DNA of 64,000 bases, from positions 620,001 to 684,000 of the forward strand of contig NZ_BMIB01000004.1 in assembly GCF_014641615.1 (NCBI RefSeq). Reading direction: 5' to 3'. The translations under genes were made by a program, and so were the position numbers. The notes under the pieces are model-generated. The model made no database searches, was not told the origin of the DNA, and saw only the letters and a list, made by a program, of their open reading frames with translations. Shown in pieces: positions 15,724 through 25,106 of this stretch; positions within the stretch are counted from its first letter, which is position 1, and every line of letters starts with the position of its first letter. Source of the DNA: Filimonas zeae (GTDB lineage: Bacteria > Bacteroidota > Bacteroidia > Chitinophagales > Chitinophagaceae).

Positions 15724-18700
15724 TTAACCTTTTTTATTAACGCTTACATTTAGCAAAGTGTCATTCACCTCAATTTCAATGCCGCCCTGTAATTCCGACA
15801 CATACTCCAGGTTATCTGCCAATATTTCAGCACATATGTAATTTTTGAAGTCGGTCAGTGAATCACGCAGAAGAGCATTATCAAGCACTTGTACGAATAT
15901 ACGGTCTGTTAATTCAAAACCACTCTCTTTTCTGATATTTTGTATCCTATTCACGAATTCGCGCGCGTTACCCTCTTTCTTCAACTCATCCGTCAGGGTA
16001 ATGTCCAAAGCCACCGTTAAAGTACCTTTATTGGCCACACTCCAGCCCGGGATATCTTCTGCGGTAATATCCACCTCATTCAAATTCAGCACAATTTCTT
16101 CACCGTCAACAGATAAAGCTATTTTTCCCGCTTTTTCTATCTCCGCAATCTCGTGCTGGGTAAAATTATTCACAGCTGCACTTACAGCCTTCATCTTAGC
16201 ACCCAGCTTGTTACCCAGTACTTTAAAGTTCGGCTTCACTTTTTTGCTGATGATGCCTTCCGTTTCCGTCAGATACTGAATTTCTTTTACGTTCACCTCA
16301 CTGGTAATCAAATCCGCCACCTTTTCCAGTTGCGCCTTCATTTCCGGATTCAGTACAGGTATCAGTATCTTTTGCAGGGGCTGTCTTACTTTGATATTCA
16401 CCTTTTTACGCAGCGACAGTACCAGGGAAGAAGTATCCTGGGCAAGCTGCATGCGCTCTTCCAGATCGGTATCGATAGCCGCCTCGTTGGCCACCGGGAA
16501 ATCGGCATGGTGAATGGAACCACCGTTGAAACGTTTGGTTACCGCGTTCAGCTGGCAGAAAACCGCATCACTGAAAAACGGCGATACCGGCGCCATCAGC
16601 TTCACCAGTGTTTCCAGGCACTCATATAAAGTCTGGTAAGCGCTTATTTTATCCTGCTCGTACTCACCTTTCCAGAAACGGCGGCGGCACAGGCGTACAT
16701 ACCAGTTACTCAAATGCTCATCTACAAAAGTTTCAATAGCACGACCAGCCATGGTAGGCTCGTAGTCGTTCATATACAGCGTTACCTTTTTAATTAAGGT
16801 ATTGAGTGATGACAATATCCAGCGGTCAATTTCCGGTCTTTCTTCCAGCGGAATGTATTTTTCCGTAAAAGCAAATCCGTCCACATTCGCATACAGCACA
16901 AAAAACTGATACGTATTATATAAGGTACCAAAGAATTTGCGCTGCACTTCTTTAATACCCTCAATATCAAACTTCAGGTTATCCCAGGGGGAGGCATTGG
17001 TAATCAGGTACCAACGGGTGGCATCCGCACCAAAAGTGTCAATGGTTTCAAAAGGGTTTACCACGTTGCCGAGGCGTTTACTCATTTTATTACCATTCTT
17101 ATCCAGTACCAGACCGTTACTTACCACCGCCTTGTACGCCAAACCCGGATATTTAGTATCATTTACCGCTATACCCGCTTTTTTCAGCTCTTCGTGAACG
17201 TCTTCTTTAATCAGCGAACCCAATGCATGCAGGGTATAAAACCAGCCACGCGTCTGATCCACGCCTTCAGCAATGAAATCAGCCGGGTAGTTCTGAGCAA
17301 AGATTTCCTTATTCTCAAAAGGGAAATGCCATTGCGCATAAGGCATAGCACCGGAATCAAACCATACGTCTACCAGATCAGGCACACGCTTCATCGGTTT
17401 GCCAGAGGCGCTTAATAAAGTAATATCATCTACAAACGGCTTGTGCAGGTCCACAATACCTTTTACGTCTTTATTATAACCAGCCGCCGTTGCTTTATCA
17501 AAAGCCTCCGTCAGCTCCGCTACCGAACCAATACACAGTTCTTCTTCCCCATCTTCTGTACGCCAAACCGGTAACGGAGTACCCCAGTAACGGCTGCGGC
17601 TCAGGTTCCAATCCACCATATTTTCCAGCCAGTTGCCAAAACGGCCTTCGCCGGTGCTTTTTGGCTTCCAGTTAATGGTTTTGTTCAGTTCCACCATCCG
17701 GTCTTTTAAATCGGTGGTTTTAATAAACCACGCATCCAGCGGATAGTACAGAATAGGTTTATCCGTACGCCAGCAATGCGGGTAGCTGTGTTCGTATTTT
17801 TCTACTTTAAAGGCACGGTTCTCTTTTTTCAGTTTTACAGATATGTCTACGTTTACGTCTACATAATCCGCATCGTCCTTGTAATTCTTTACATAACGGC
17901 TGCTGAATTCACCCAAACCTTCAACAAACCGGCCTTGTCTGTCCACCAGCGTCAGTATACCAATGTCAAACTTCTTACCTACCTTATAGTCATCCGCACC
18001 AAAAGCAGGCGCCGTGTGCACTATACCCGTACCGTCTTCTGTGGTTACAAAATCACCACTGATAATACGGAAAGGATCGGCAGATGGCGTTATACTTTTA
18101 ATAGCCTCCAGGCTGTTGGCCTCGTAAGGCAGCAACTGTTCATAACGGCAACCTTCAATATCCTTTCCTTTAAAAGAGGCTACTATGGTCCAGGGCAGTA
18201 ACTTCTCCCCTTCTTTATAACCGGCAAAATCGCCATTCTCTCCTTCGGGTTTAAAGTACTTACCCAGCAACGCCTTGGCCAGTATCACATTCACCGGCAG
18301 GTGTGTATATGGGTTAAAGGTTTTTACCAGTACATAATCAATGTTAGGCCCCACGGTTAAACCCAGGTTAGATGGCAGGGTCCATGGTGTGGTGGTCCAG
18401 GCCATAAAAAACAACTCATCGCTTTGTAAACCGCTGAAATCAATGCTCTTATACCAATTGCTACCGGTAAGGGCTGCATCTTTCACCGCTTTAAACATTA
18501 CCACGGCGCTGGTGTCTTTTACATCTTTATAAGTACCCGGCTGGTTCAGCTCGTGCGAGCTTAAACCGGTACCAGCTGCCGGGGAGTAAGGTTGAATGCT
18601 TACGCTTTCATACAGTAAGCCCTTGTCGTACAGCTTCTTCAGCAACCACCACAGGCTCTCTATATATTTATTGTCGAAGGTGATATAGGGATCGTTCAGA

Positions 18701-19134
18701 TCTACCCAGTAACCCATTTTACGGGTCAGTTCATCCCACTTGTCTTTATAGCGGAGAACCGTTTCGCGGCATTTCTGATTGTATTCTTCAATGCTTATTT
18801 TTTTGCCGATGTCTTCTTTGGTAATACCCAGTTCTTTTTCCACCTGCAGTTCCACAGGAAGGCCGTGCGTATCCCAGCCGCCTTTTCTTTTCACCTGAAA
18901 CCCCTGCATGGTTTTGTACCGGCAAACCAGATCTTTCAGCGTACGGGAAATAACGTGGTGAATACCAGGCATGCCATTAGCGCTGGGCGGGCCTTCGTAA
19001 AACACAAAGGGGGTTGCACCGTTACGCAGTTCCACACTCTTTTCAAAAGCCTGACTTTCACTCCATTTAGCCAATATGGCCTGCTCTATTGAAGGCAGAT
19101 TTAATCCTGAAAATTCCTGGTATTTATTACTCAT
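15724..19134 (-). CDS. ileS: isoleucyl-tRNA synthetase
   Basis: 1136 residues from ATG 19134. It charges tRNA-Ile with Ile and edits Val. The class I HIGH site appears as GIHH (~57-60, in ANGMPGIHHV) and the KMSKS loop as KMSKR (~680). The CP1 editing region (TTPWTLPSNLGL) and a YWG tract follow, and the anticodon-binding and C-terminal domains are complete. An in-frame ATG at 19197 would add 21 residues but lies upstream of the -7 element at 19173, so 19134 is the better start. The DksA-like gene follows within 4 nt. Confidence 0.97.
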   Translation of the reverse strand: MSNKYQEFSGLNLPSIEQAILAKWSESQAFEKSVELRNGATPFVFYEGPPSANGMPGIHHVISRTLKDLVCRYKTMQGFQVKRKGGWDTHGLPVELQVEKELGITKEDIGKKISIEEYNQKCRETVLRYKDKWDELTRKMGYWVDLNDPYITFDNKYIESLWWLLKKLYDKGLLYESVSIQPYSPAAGTGLSSHELNQPGTYKDVKDTSAVVMFKAVKDAALTGSNWYKSIDFSGLQSDELFFMAWTTTPWTLPSNLGLTVGPNIDYVLVKTFNPYTHLPVNVILAKALLGKYFKPEGENGDFAGYKEGEKLLPWTIVASFKGKDIEGCRYEQLLPYEANSLEAIKSITPSADPFRIISGDFVTTEDGTGIVHTAPAFGADDYKVGKKFDIGILTLVDRQGRFVEGLGEFSSRYVKNYKDDADYVDVNVDISVKLKKENRAFKVEKYEHSYPHCWRTDKPILYYPLDAWFIKTTDLKDRMVELNKTINWKPKSTGEGRFGNWLENMVDWNLSRSRYWGTPLPVWRTEDGEEELCIGSVAELTEAFDKATAAGYNKDVKGIVDLHKPFVDDITLLSASGKPMKRVPDLVDVWFDSGAMPYAQWHFPFENKEIFAQNYPADFIAEGVDQTRGWFYTLHALGSLIKEDVHEELKKAGIAVNDTKYPGLAYKAVVSNGLVLDKNGNKMSKRLGNVVNPFETIDTFGADATRWYLITNASPWDNLKFDIEGIKEVQRKFFGTLYNTYQFFVLYANVDGFAFTEKYIPLEERPEIDRWILSSLNTLIKKVTLYMNDYEPTMAGRAIETFVDEHLSNWYVRLCRRRFWKGEYEQDKISAYQTLYECLETLVKLMAPVSPFFSDAVFCQLNAVTKRFNGGSIHHADFPVANEAAIDTDLEERMQLAQDTSSLVLSLRKKVNIKVRQPLQKILIPVLNPEMKAQLEKVADLITSEVNVKEIQYLTETEGIISKKVKPNFKVLGNKLGAKMKAVSAAVNNFTQHEIAEIEKAGKIALSVDGEEIVLNLNEVDITAEDIPGWSVANKGTLTVALDITLTDELKKEGNAREFVNRIQNIRKESGFELTDRIFVQVLDNALLRDSLTDFKNYICAEILADNLEYVSELQGGIEIEVNDTLLNVSVNKKG

Positions 19135-19172
19135 AATCAAAAAAGACAGTATGTGGGCGAATTTAAAGGCAG

Positions 19173-19180
19173 CAAAGGTA
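19173..19180 (-). promoter_or_regulatory. -7 element of ileS
   Basis: The minus strand reads TACCTTTG, a perfect TAnnTTTG, 38 nt before ATG 19134. No clear -33 TTG was found. Confidence 0.5.
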
Positions 19181-19232
19181 AGAAATTGCCCGTGCATTTG
19201 GTGGGGAAAACAAAGCGCCCGCTCCCGTATTC

Positions 19233-19266
19233 AAACGATTAAAAACTAATCGTTTTAGTACATTTG
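19233..19266 (+). promoter_or_regulatory. rmuC -7 element with overlapping inverted repeat
   Basis: TACATTTG (19259-19266) is a perfect -7 box, 40 nt before the rmuC ATG. Just upstream, AAACGATT (19233-19240) and AATCGTTT (19248-19255) form an 8-bp inverted repeat that fills the space where RNA polymerase would sit. It may be an operator. Confidence 0.45.
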
Positions 19267-19306
19267 GTAAAAATAATAGCGTGTCCGCTATCCTTAAATA
19301 ACTTAC

Positions 19307-20623
19307 ATGATTACACATATTGCCCTCGCCACCATTATTATACTGCTGCTGGTAATACTTATACTGATTATCAGAGCCGGTAGCCGCAACGCCCCCGCTC
19401 ATGAGCAGCAGTTGCTGAACCAATGGGACCAGCTGAACAAACAGGTACAAAGGATTGAACAGGCAGTAAAACAGGAAATTGCCACCAACCGTCAGGAAGC
19501 ACAGGACACCGCACGCCATGGTCGTCATGAATTATCAGCCTCCCTTCGTGCCTTTGGCGAGCAGGTAAATAAATCGGTGGAAGACTTTAACCGGCTGCAA
19601 AAGGAAAACTTCTATGCACTGCTGCACAAACAAAGCGAGCAGAACACTGCCACCGCCGGCCGCCTGGACCAGATGCGGGAGGTAATGGAGAAGAAAATTG
19701 CCGATTTGCAGAGTGGCAACGAGAAAAAGCTCGAAGAAATGCGCGCCACGGTAGATGAAAAACTACAGAAAACACTGGAAACCAGGCTGGGCGAATCTTT
19801 TAAAATAGTAAGCGAGCGCTTGGAAGCCGTACACAAAGGCCTGGGCGATATGCAGCAACTGGCCACCGGCGTGGGCGATTTAAAACGGGTACTTACCAAC
19901 GTTAAAACACGTGGTATTATGGGCGAGTACCAGCTGGAGAATATACTGGACCAGCTGCTCACCGCCGATCAGTACGCTAAAAACGTAAAAACCAAAGCTG
20001 ACTCCAACGCCGTGGTAGAGTTTGCCGTAAAAATGCCGGGTAAGGAAGCGGGTGATCAGCCCGTATGGCTACCGGTTGATTCTAAGTTTCCGAAAGAGGA
20101 CTATGAACTGCTGTCCGAAGCCTACGACAATGCCCAGGTGGAACTGGTAGAAGAATACCGCCGCAGCTTTATACGCGGCATTAAAAAATGTGCTGCCGAC
20201 ATCAGCAGCAAATACATTCACCCACCCGGCACTACGGATTTTGCCATTCTGTTTCTGCCTTTTGAAAGCCTGTATGCTGAGGTATTACGCACCCCCGGCC
20301 TGTTTGAAACCCTGCAACGCGATTATAAAATTATTATTACCGGCCCCACCACCCTCAGCGCCCTGCTCAGCAGTTTACAAATGGGCTTCCGTACACTGGC
20401 TATAGAACGCCGCTCGGGCGAGGTATGGCAATTGCTGGGCGCTGTAAAAACCGAGTTCAGCAACTTCGGTGGCATACTGGATAAAACACAAAAGAAGTTG
20501 CAGGAAGCCAGTAATGTAATAGAAGATGCCGGCCGCCGCTCCCGCGCTATAGAACGCAAACTGCGAGATGTGCAGGAGTTACCTTCTACCCAGGCTGGTA
20601 ATTTATTAGACAATACCATCTGA
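19307..20623 (+). CDS. rmuC: RmuC-family DNA recombination protein
   Basis: 438 residues: one N-terminal membrane helix (~3-22), a long coiled coil (~30-175, Gln/Glu/Lys-rich) and the RmuC nuclease-like core (VKTRGIMGEYQLENILDQLL, then WLPVDSKFPKEDYELL, KCAADISSKYIHPPGTTDFAILFLPFESLYAEV, ITGPTTLSALLSSLQMGFRTLAI). RmuC limits inversions at short inverted repeats in E. coli; its biochemical activity is only inferred from a PD-(D/E)XK-like fold. It is the first gene of a rightward group with the methyltransferase. Confidence 0.94.
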   Translation: MITHIALATIIILLLVILILIIRAGSRNAPAHEQQLLNQWDQLNKQVQRIEQAVKQEIATNRQEAQDTARHGRHELSASLRAFGEQVNKSVEDFNRLQKENFYALLHKQSEQNTATAGRLDQMREVMEKKIADLQSGNEKKLEEMRATVDEKLQKTLETRLGESFKIVSERLEAVHKGLGDMQQLATGVGDLKRVLTNVKTRGIMGEYQLENILDQLLTADQYAKNVKTKADSNAVVEFAVKMPGKEAGDQPVWLPVDSKFPKEDYELLSEAYDNAQVELVEEYRRSFIRGIKKCAADISSKYIHPPGTTDFAILFLPFESLYAEVLRTPGLFETLQRDYKIIITGPTTLSALLSSLQMGFRTLAIERRSGEVWQLLGAVKTEFSNFGGILDKTQKKLQEASNVIEDAGRRSRAIERKLRDVQELPSTQAGNLLDNTI

Positions 20624-20654
20624 TTCTGTTTTATTTGCCGTTTACCCAGCGCAC

Positions 20655-21296
20655 ATGGAGTTATCACTTACGTTACAAACCATTCAGAGAAAAGGCTACG
20701 AAACTACGCTGTTTGTACCCGATGCACAACAGGTACAACAAACCTATTATCAGCAAAAGCAGCTGAACCCCAATACGCCTTTTCCGCACTGGACCAAACT
20801 CTGGCATTCTGCGCTGGCGCTGAGCGACTTTCTGCAACAACACACCGCGCTTATCCAGGGCAAAACCGTTTTGGAACTGGCTGCCGGGTTAGGCCTGCCC
20901 TCTCTGCTGGCCGCCCGCTATGCTGCACAGGTATGTAGCAGCGATTACCTGCAGGAAGCAGTAGACGTAATGGCCCGGTCCGCCGCTCACAACCAACTAC
21001 CCAATATGGAAGCCCGGCTATTGAACTGGTACCAGCTGCCAGCCAGCCTGCATGCAGAAGTAGTTTTACTAAGTGATATCAATTACGATCCCGCTGCTTT
21101 TGAACAGCTTTATCAGGTACTGAGTGGCTTTATACAGGCTGGCGCTACCATTATCCTCAGTACGCCTCAGCGGCTGATGGCCAAACCGTTTATTGAGCGG
21201 CTGCTCAGGTGGAACCCGCAGCACGTAGCCATGAATATAAGTGCCGCAGCCCAAACAGAAACCATCAGTGTATTTGTATTCAGCAGCAATGTATAA
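20655..21296 (+). CDS. class I SAM-dependent methyltransferase
   Basis: 213 residues with SAM motif I VLELAAGLGLPSLLAA (~73-88), an acidic motif II in VCSSDYLQEAVDVM and a post-motif VVLLSDINYDPAAFEQL. The PFPHWTKLWHSALALSDFL lead-in resembles the METTL21/nicotinamide-N-methyltransferase-like group, many of which methylate protein lysines. The target is unknown. It lies 31 nt after rmuC and 31 nt before the TraB-like gene, so it is probably part of the same transcript. Confidence 0.82.
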   Translation: MELSLTLQTIQRKGYETTLFVPDAQQVQQTYYQQKQLNPNTPFPHWTKLWHSALALSDFLQQHTALIQGKTVLELAAGLGLPSLLAARYAAQVCSSDYLQEAVDVMARSAAHNQLPNMEARLLNWYQLPASLHAEVVLLSDINYDPAAFEQLYQVLSGFIQAGATIILSTPQRLMAKPFIERLLRWNPQHVAMNISAAAQTETISVFVFSSNV

Positions 21297-21327
21297 TTTC
21301 GCATCCACAAGCATTCAACCTTAACAC

Positions 21328-24300
21328 ATGATATCATTACATAAACCCTTGTTTACGCTGCTAATGCTGGCGTGTTTCTTTTGTGTGCGTGGCCAGAAAA
21401 AACTGCCCAACACACTACTGTGGCGTATCTCCGGCAAGCAACTACAAAAGCCTTCTTATCTGTTTGGTACTATACACCTGAGCGATCAGCGGTTGTTCCG
21501 CTTTGGTGATTCTCTGCTGCATGCCATTGAAACCTCAGACGGGTTGGCTATTGAAGTAAATCCGGAAGAAATGGTAGCTTATGGTATTAATAAAGCACTT
21601 GACAACCGGAAAAATAATAAATCCGTTAAAGAAGCCCTGGGCGAAAAAAACTTCAACACCTATAGCAAACGCCTGGCTAAGAAGTTTGGAAAACCAGCAA
21701 CGGAAGTAACCACCAACGATCTGTTGAAAGAAAAAAACAAGTGGGCTACCGATGCCTTTACCAAAGGAGAAATGAGAACCTTTCTGGATGCCTGGTTGTA
21801 CGAAACAGCTAAGAAGCAGGGAAAATGGGTGGGCGGTATTGAAGACGTAATGGATCAGAGCGGCCTTATAGATGATCTGATTGACCAGTCTGATGTAGAT
21901 GGTATTCTGTCTGATGATCAGGTAGCAGGTGACAATCTCATCAACACAATGATTCAGAAATATACAGCACAGGATATTAACTTTTTTGCTGGCCTGTATT
22001 ATAAGAACAGAGATGAGTTACTTGTAAAACGCAATATCAAAATGGTGCGCCGTATGGATAGCCTGTCCGCTATCAGAGGCACCTTCTTTGCAGTGGGCAC
22101 TGCACACCTTCCCGGCGATGATGGAATTATTGCGCTGCTGCGCCAGCAGGGCTTTACAGTAGAACCTGTTTTTTCACATCAGAAAATTGATGCTAAAAAT
22201 TATAAGTATAAGGAAGTAGAACAGCCCTGGCAGAATGTTACCGGCAACAATGGACAATACAGCATTTCTATGCCAGGCGCACCTATGGATTTAAAAGTTG
22301 TTCCCGGTGTTAAATTCAATTTCTACATGGATCTGCTTTCCATGACGGGCTATGGTACCATGCATATTGGTGGTATGTTTTTAAACACCGAAAAACGCGA
22401 CTCACTTTTTAAAGCAATGGCCAACAATATGGCACCCGGTCAGCAGATCACCTTTAAACCACTGGGAAAAAATGGAACTGAGTTTTTCTGCACCGCCAAT
22501 GATATGCCTGCCCGTGTACAACTGTTTCTTATAGACAAGCATCTTCATATGCTTATGGTGATTGGTTTCAAAAAAACAACCCTCACATCGCCTTCTGCAT
22601 TACGTTTTCTGCAATCCTTTAAAGTACATACCCAGGAACCTGCTACTTTGATTTCAGGTCTCGGTGTAAGGTTTACAGATACCATCAGTCGCATACAATT
22701 AATTACACCCGCCGTGCTGGAACCTTATGATGCATTAACACAGCGTGATGAATTGTGGAATACACGCACCTATGCCTGTACAGATGCTTCGGGTGCGTAT
22801 TATATGTTATTGATAAAAGAAATTCAAAAAGGCGCTTATCTCTCCGGCGATAGTACAGCTGCCAGCGCACTTTATAATAGCATGAAGGATAAATATGTTC
22901 AGCTGCGCATAAATCCGGTTGTACTCAATGGTCACAAAGGTTACAGTCTGGAAGGGAGTGTAAAAAACTCCGGCGTTTACCTAAGAGGCGCGCTGATAAA
23001 CCACTATAACAGACAGATTATACTGATGGCATTTACCGATTCGGCCAGCGCCTATAGCGGCAAATGCGACAATGCCTTCCGTTCTCTGTCTTTTCAGGAA
23101 GCCCCTGTGTATGCCTGGCAGTCTTATGCATCTGCCGACAGTGCTTTTGCCACAACCGCTCCAGCCGCTTTTACTAACACTGCTGCCTTTAAAAGCCTTC
23201 AGGTAACCCGCGATTCAGTAACAGCACTCAGCTATTTTGTGCGCTGCGATACCATGGGCAAATACAGCTGGTTCCCGTCTGATTCTGCATTATTTAACCA
23301 TCTGCAACGTACTGCCGTTGCAAACACCAATACCGTACACGTACAGCCCATTACTCAAAATGGATTAACGGGTTGGGAATGGCTTACCAAACAAGCCACC
23401 AACGACCAGATAATGACAAGAGCCCGCGTATATATCAGGGGCGATAAACTTTATACACTTTTTGCTGCGGGCGACTCTGCTCTGCTGTACAGCAGCCAAT
23501 CAAACAGCTTTTTCAGCGCTATCAGCACACCATCCACCAATACCGGCCGATCTGTATGGCAACCGAAAACTGACCTGATTATACAGGATCTGATGTCAGC
23601 AGATGCAGACAAACAAGGCGAAGCTTATAATTCCCTGGATGATGCCCCCTTCTCCAAAACAGATTTACCAATACTGCACGAAGCCTTATTGAAATCTTAC
23701 CCGGCAGACTCTTCTGCAGTCAGCACCAGCTATATAAATACCCGGATAGCTCAGGAAGTGGCCGATATGGCAGACAGCACCACCGTTGCTTTTATTGCCA
23801 ATCAATTCTCCAAACCACAGACAGTTACACAGGAGCAGGCCACTACGCTGTTAAAAACACTTACACTTTTACATACCAGCTATAGCTATCAAACCTTTAT
23901 AAAACTGGCTCCTCTGTATAGCGCTCAGATGGAGTCTTCTGATTATACCTATGCCCTTAAAGACAGCCTTAAACTTACTGCTACTATATACGATTCACTG
24001 CTGGTACTGGCTAGTTCTCCTAAACTGGCACCTTGTATAGCACACCTGGGTATTTTACTGGCAGATGATGGCCACATCAACTTCTCACTGCTGAACCAAC
24101 ACAAAGCAGCCTTTATCCAGGCCGCAAAGCTGCTGTTGCCTGAAATGCAGAAACAGGAAGAGATATGGGATTATAGCTACATAAAATTTATTCAGTTACT
24201 GGGGCGGCTTAACGATACCGCTTCTAATCAGGCATTACGCAGCTTTTTTGCAATTAAGGTATCCCGGTTGAAGCGGGAAGCTGTAATGGCACTGATAGCC

Positions 24301-24753
24301 AATGGCCAACAGATTCCTGCTCCTGTATTACTTTCCCTTGCGCGGGACTCCAGTATACGGTTAGCATTTTATGACCAGTTAAAGGAGGCACATAAAGAGT
24401 CCCTATTCCCAAAACAGTACCTCACCCGCGCGCATTTTGCAATGTCTGGCTTGTATAATATGCTTGATGATGCAGACGAAACAGTTGTAATTAAACCGGC
24501 AGGTAGTAAACAAGCAGTGTATAAAGGCAAAAAATACCTTTTCTACCTCTATAAAATTACGGAGGGTTCCGGCGATGACGCGTACTCTTATCTTGGAATT
24601 TCAGGAGGATATTCACTTACCGGCACCAGCCTTGAACCGGAGGTGGAGCTTACAGGTTCTTACACCACAGAAGATTATAATGTAGCTAAGTTAACCGCGT
24701 TCCTGAACGACTATTTAAAGAGTTTGTCTGATGAAAACGATGGTGAGGAGTAG
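21328..24753 (+). CDS. TraB/GumN-family protein with very long C-terminal extension
   Basis: 1141 residues. A signal peptide (1-~22) is followed by a TraB/GumN domain (~25-290): LLWRISGKQLQKPSYLFGTIHLSDQRLF, IEVNPEE, and GTFFAVGTAHLPGDDGIIALLRQQG carrying the paired GxxH motifs of the family (metal-dependent, Tiki-like protease fold). The remaining ~850 residues are not part of any family I recognise; they contain several beta-rich repeats with FLQSFKVH / FRSLSFQEA blocks and a helical C-terminal half. Usual TraB/GumN proteins are ~280-350 residues. It is probably periplasmic. Confidence 0.75.
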   Translation: MISLHKPLFTLLMLACFFCVRGQKKLPNTLLWRISGKQLQKPSYLFGTIHLSDQRLFRFGDSLLHAIETSDGLAIEVNPEEMVAYGINKALDNRKNNKSVKEALGEKNFNTYSKRLAKKFGKPATEVTTNDLLKEKNKWATDAFTKGEMRTFLDAWLYETAKKQGKWVGGIEDVMDQSGLIDDLIDQSDVDGILSDDQVAGDNLINTMIQKYTAQDINFFAGLYYKNRDELLVKRNIKMVRRMDSLSAIRGTFFAVGTAHLPGDDGIIALLRQQGFTVEPVFSHQKIDAKNYKYKEVEQPWQNVTGNNGQYSISMPGAPMDLKVVPGVKFNFYMDLLSMTGYGTMHIGGMFLNTEKRDSLFKAMANNMAPGQQITFKPLGKNGTEFFCTANDMPARVQLFLIDKHLHMLMVIGFKKTTLTSPSALRFLQSFKVHTQEPATLISGLGVRFTDTISRIQLITPAVLEPYDALTQRDELWNTRTYACTDASGAYYMLLIKEIQKGAYLSGDSTAASALYNSMKDKYVQLRINPVVLNGHKGYSLEGSVKNSGVYLRGALINHYNRQIILMAFTDSASAYSGKCDNAFRSLSFQEAPVYAWQSYASADSAFATTAPAAFTNTAAFKSLQVTRDSVTALSYFVRCDTMGKYSWFPSDSALFNHLQRTAVANTNTVHVQPITQNGLTGWEWLTKQATNDQIMTRARVYIRGDKLYTLFAAGDSALLYSSQSNSFFSAISTPSTNTGRSVWQPKTDLIIQDLMSADADKQGEAYNSLDDAPFSKTDLPILHEALLKSYPADSSAVSTSYINTRIAQEVADMADSTTVAFIANQFSKPQTVTQEQATTLLKTLTLLHTSYSYQTFIKLAPLYSAQMESSDYTYALKDSLKLTATIYDSLLVLASSPKLAPCIAHLGILLADDGHINFSLLNQHKAAFIQAAKLLLPEMQKQEEIWDYSYIKFIQLLGRLNDTASNQALRSFFAIKVSRLKREAVMALIANGQQIPAPVLLSLARDSSIRLAFYDQLKEAHKESLFPKQYLTRAHFAMSGLYNMLDDADETVVIKPAGSKQAVYKGKKYLFYLYKITEGSGDDAYSYLGISGGYSLTGTSLEPEVELTGSYTTEDYNVAKLTAFLNDYLKSLSDENDGEE

Positions 24754-24840
24754 CGATTAACGCAATTGCAAGCCAGGGCTTCTCAAAAGCCACTTTAACT
24801 TACACACTGTGTTGTTTTAATACACAAAACCAGTTTACCC

Positions 24841-24866
24841 ATGGCTCGTTCGTACGAACGAGCCAT
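24841..24866. repeat. 26-bp perfect palindrome
   Basis: A fully self-complementary sequence: the left half is ATGGCTCGTTCGT and the right half is its reverse complement. It sits in the 353-nt gap between the TraB-like gene and lacI and has no T-run after it, so it is not a standard terminator. Related CGAGC/CGTACG pieces recur at ~24880-24912. Confidence 0.7.
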
Positions 24867-24917
24867 TTATTCCAACGGACGAGCGGCCCTTCAGTAAAAA
24901 CGAGCCGTACGTCACCG

Positions 24918-24957
24918 CGAAACATTTCACCTGTTCGTTGCAACATTTCGCGGTAAA
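24918..24957. repeat. long-loop inverted repeat CCGCGAAA/TTTCGCGG
   Basis: CCGCGAAA near 24918 and TTTCGCGG near 24950 are 8-bp perfect arms with a loop of about 24 nt. It lies downstream of the 26-bp palindrome in the same gap. Its role is unknown. Confidence 0.4.
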
Positions 24958-25054
24958 TCCAGCTCTCACCACACTCCAATCCCGGCAATAAATCAGATTG
25001 CTATGCAACCGGCCCGCCCCCTCCTTCCTGATTGTCATTTTTACACATAAAAAC

Positions 25055-25086
25055 TTGGACGGATGGCAATTTTTACGCAACCTTTG
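25055..25086 (+). promoter_or_regulatory. lacI promoter
   Basis: TTGG (25055-25058), a 20-nt spacer, then AACCTTTG (25079-25086), 7 of 8 to TAnnTTTG. The predicted start lies about 15-20 nt before ATG 25107. Confidence 0.5.
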
Positions 25087-25092
25087 CGTAAA
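25072..25092. promoter_or_regulatory. inverted repeat over the lacI -7 box
   Basis: TTTACGCAA (25072-25080) and TTGCGTAAA (25084-25092) are perfect 9-bp arms around a 3-nt spacer. The repeat covers the -7 box and overlaps the LacI-type operator at 25087. Confidence 0.55.
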
Positions 25093-25100
25093 CGATTGCA
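25087..25100. promoter_or_regulatory. LacI-type operator before lacI
   Basis: CGTAAACGATTGCA matches the LacI-family consensus TGnAAnCGnTTnCA at 9 of 10 fixed positions. It lies between the promoter and the ATG, 6 nt before the start codon, so autoregulation is likely. Confidence 0.6.
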
Positions 25101-25106
25101 CAATCC

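Noticed and set aside
15159..15740. Open frames on the plus strand opposite the DksA-like gene (Gly/Phe/Arg-rich and Gly/Ala-rich)
   Set aside because: They mirror the Lys/Ala/Pro repeats of the minus-strand gene and have no motif or signal of their own.
24800..25101. Two minus-strand open frames (62 and 88 codons) before lacI
   Set aside because: They run through the palindromes and the lacI promoter and have no protein-like features.
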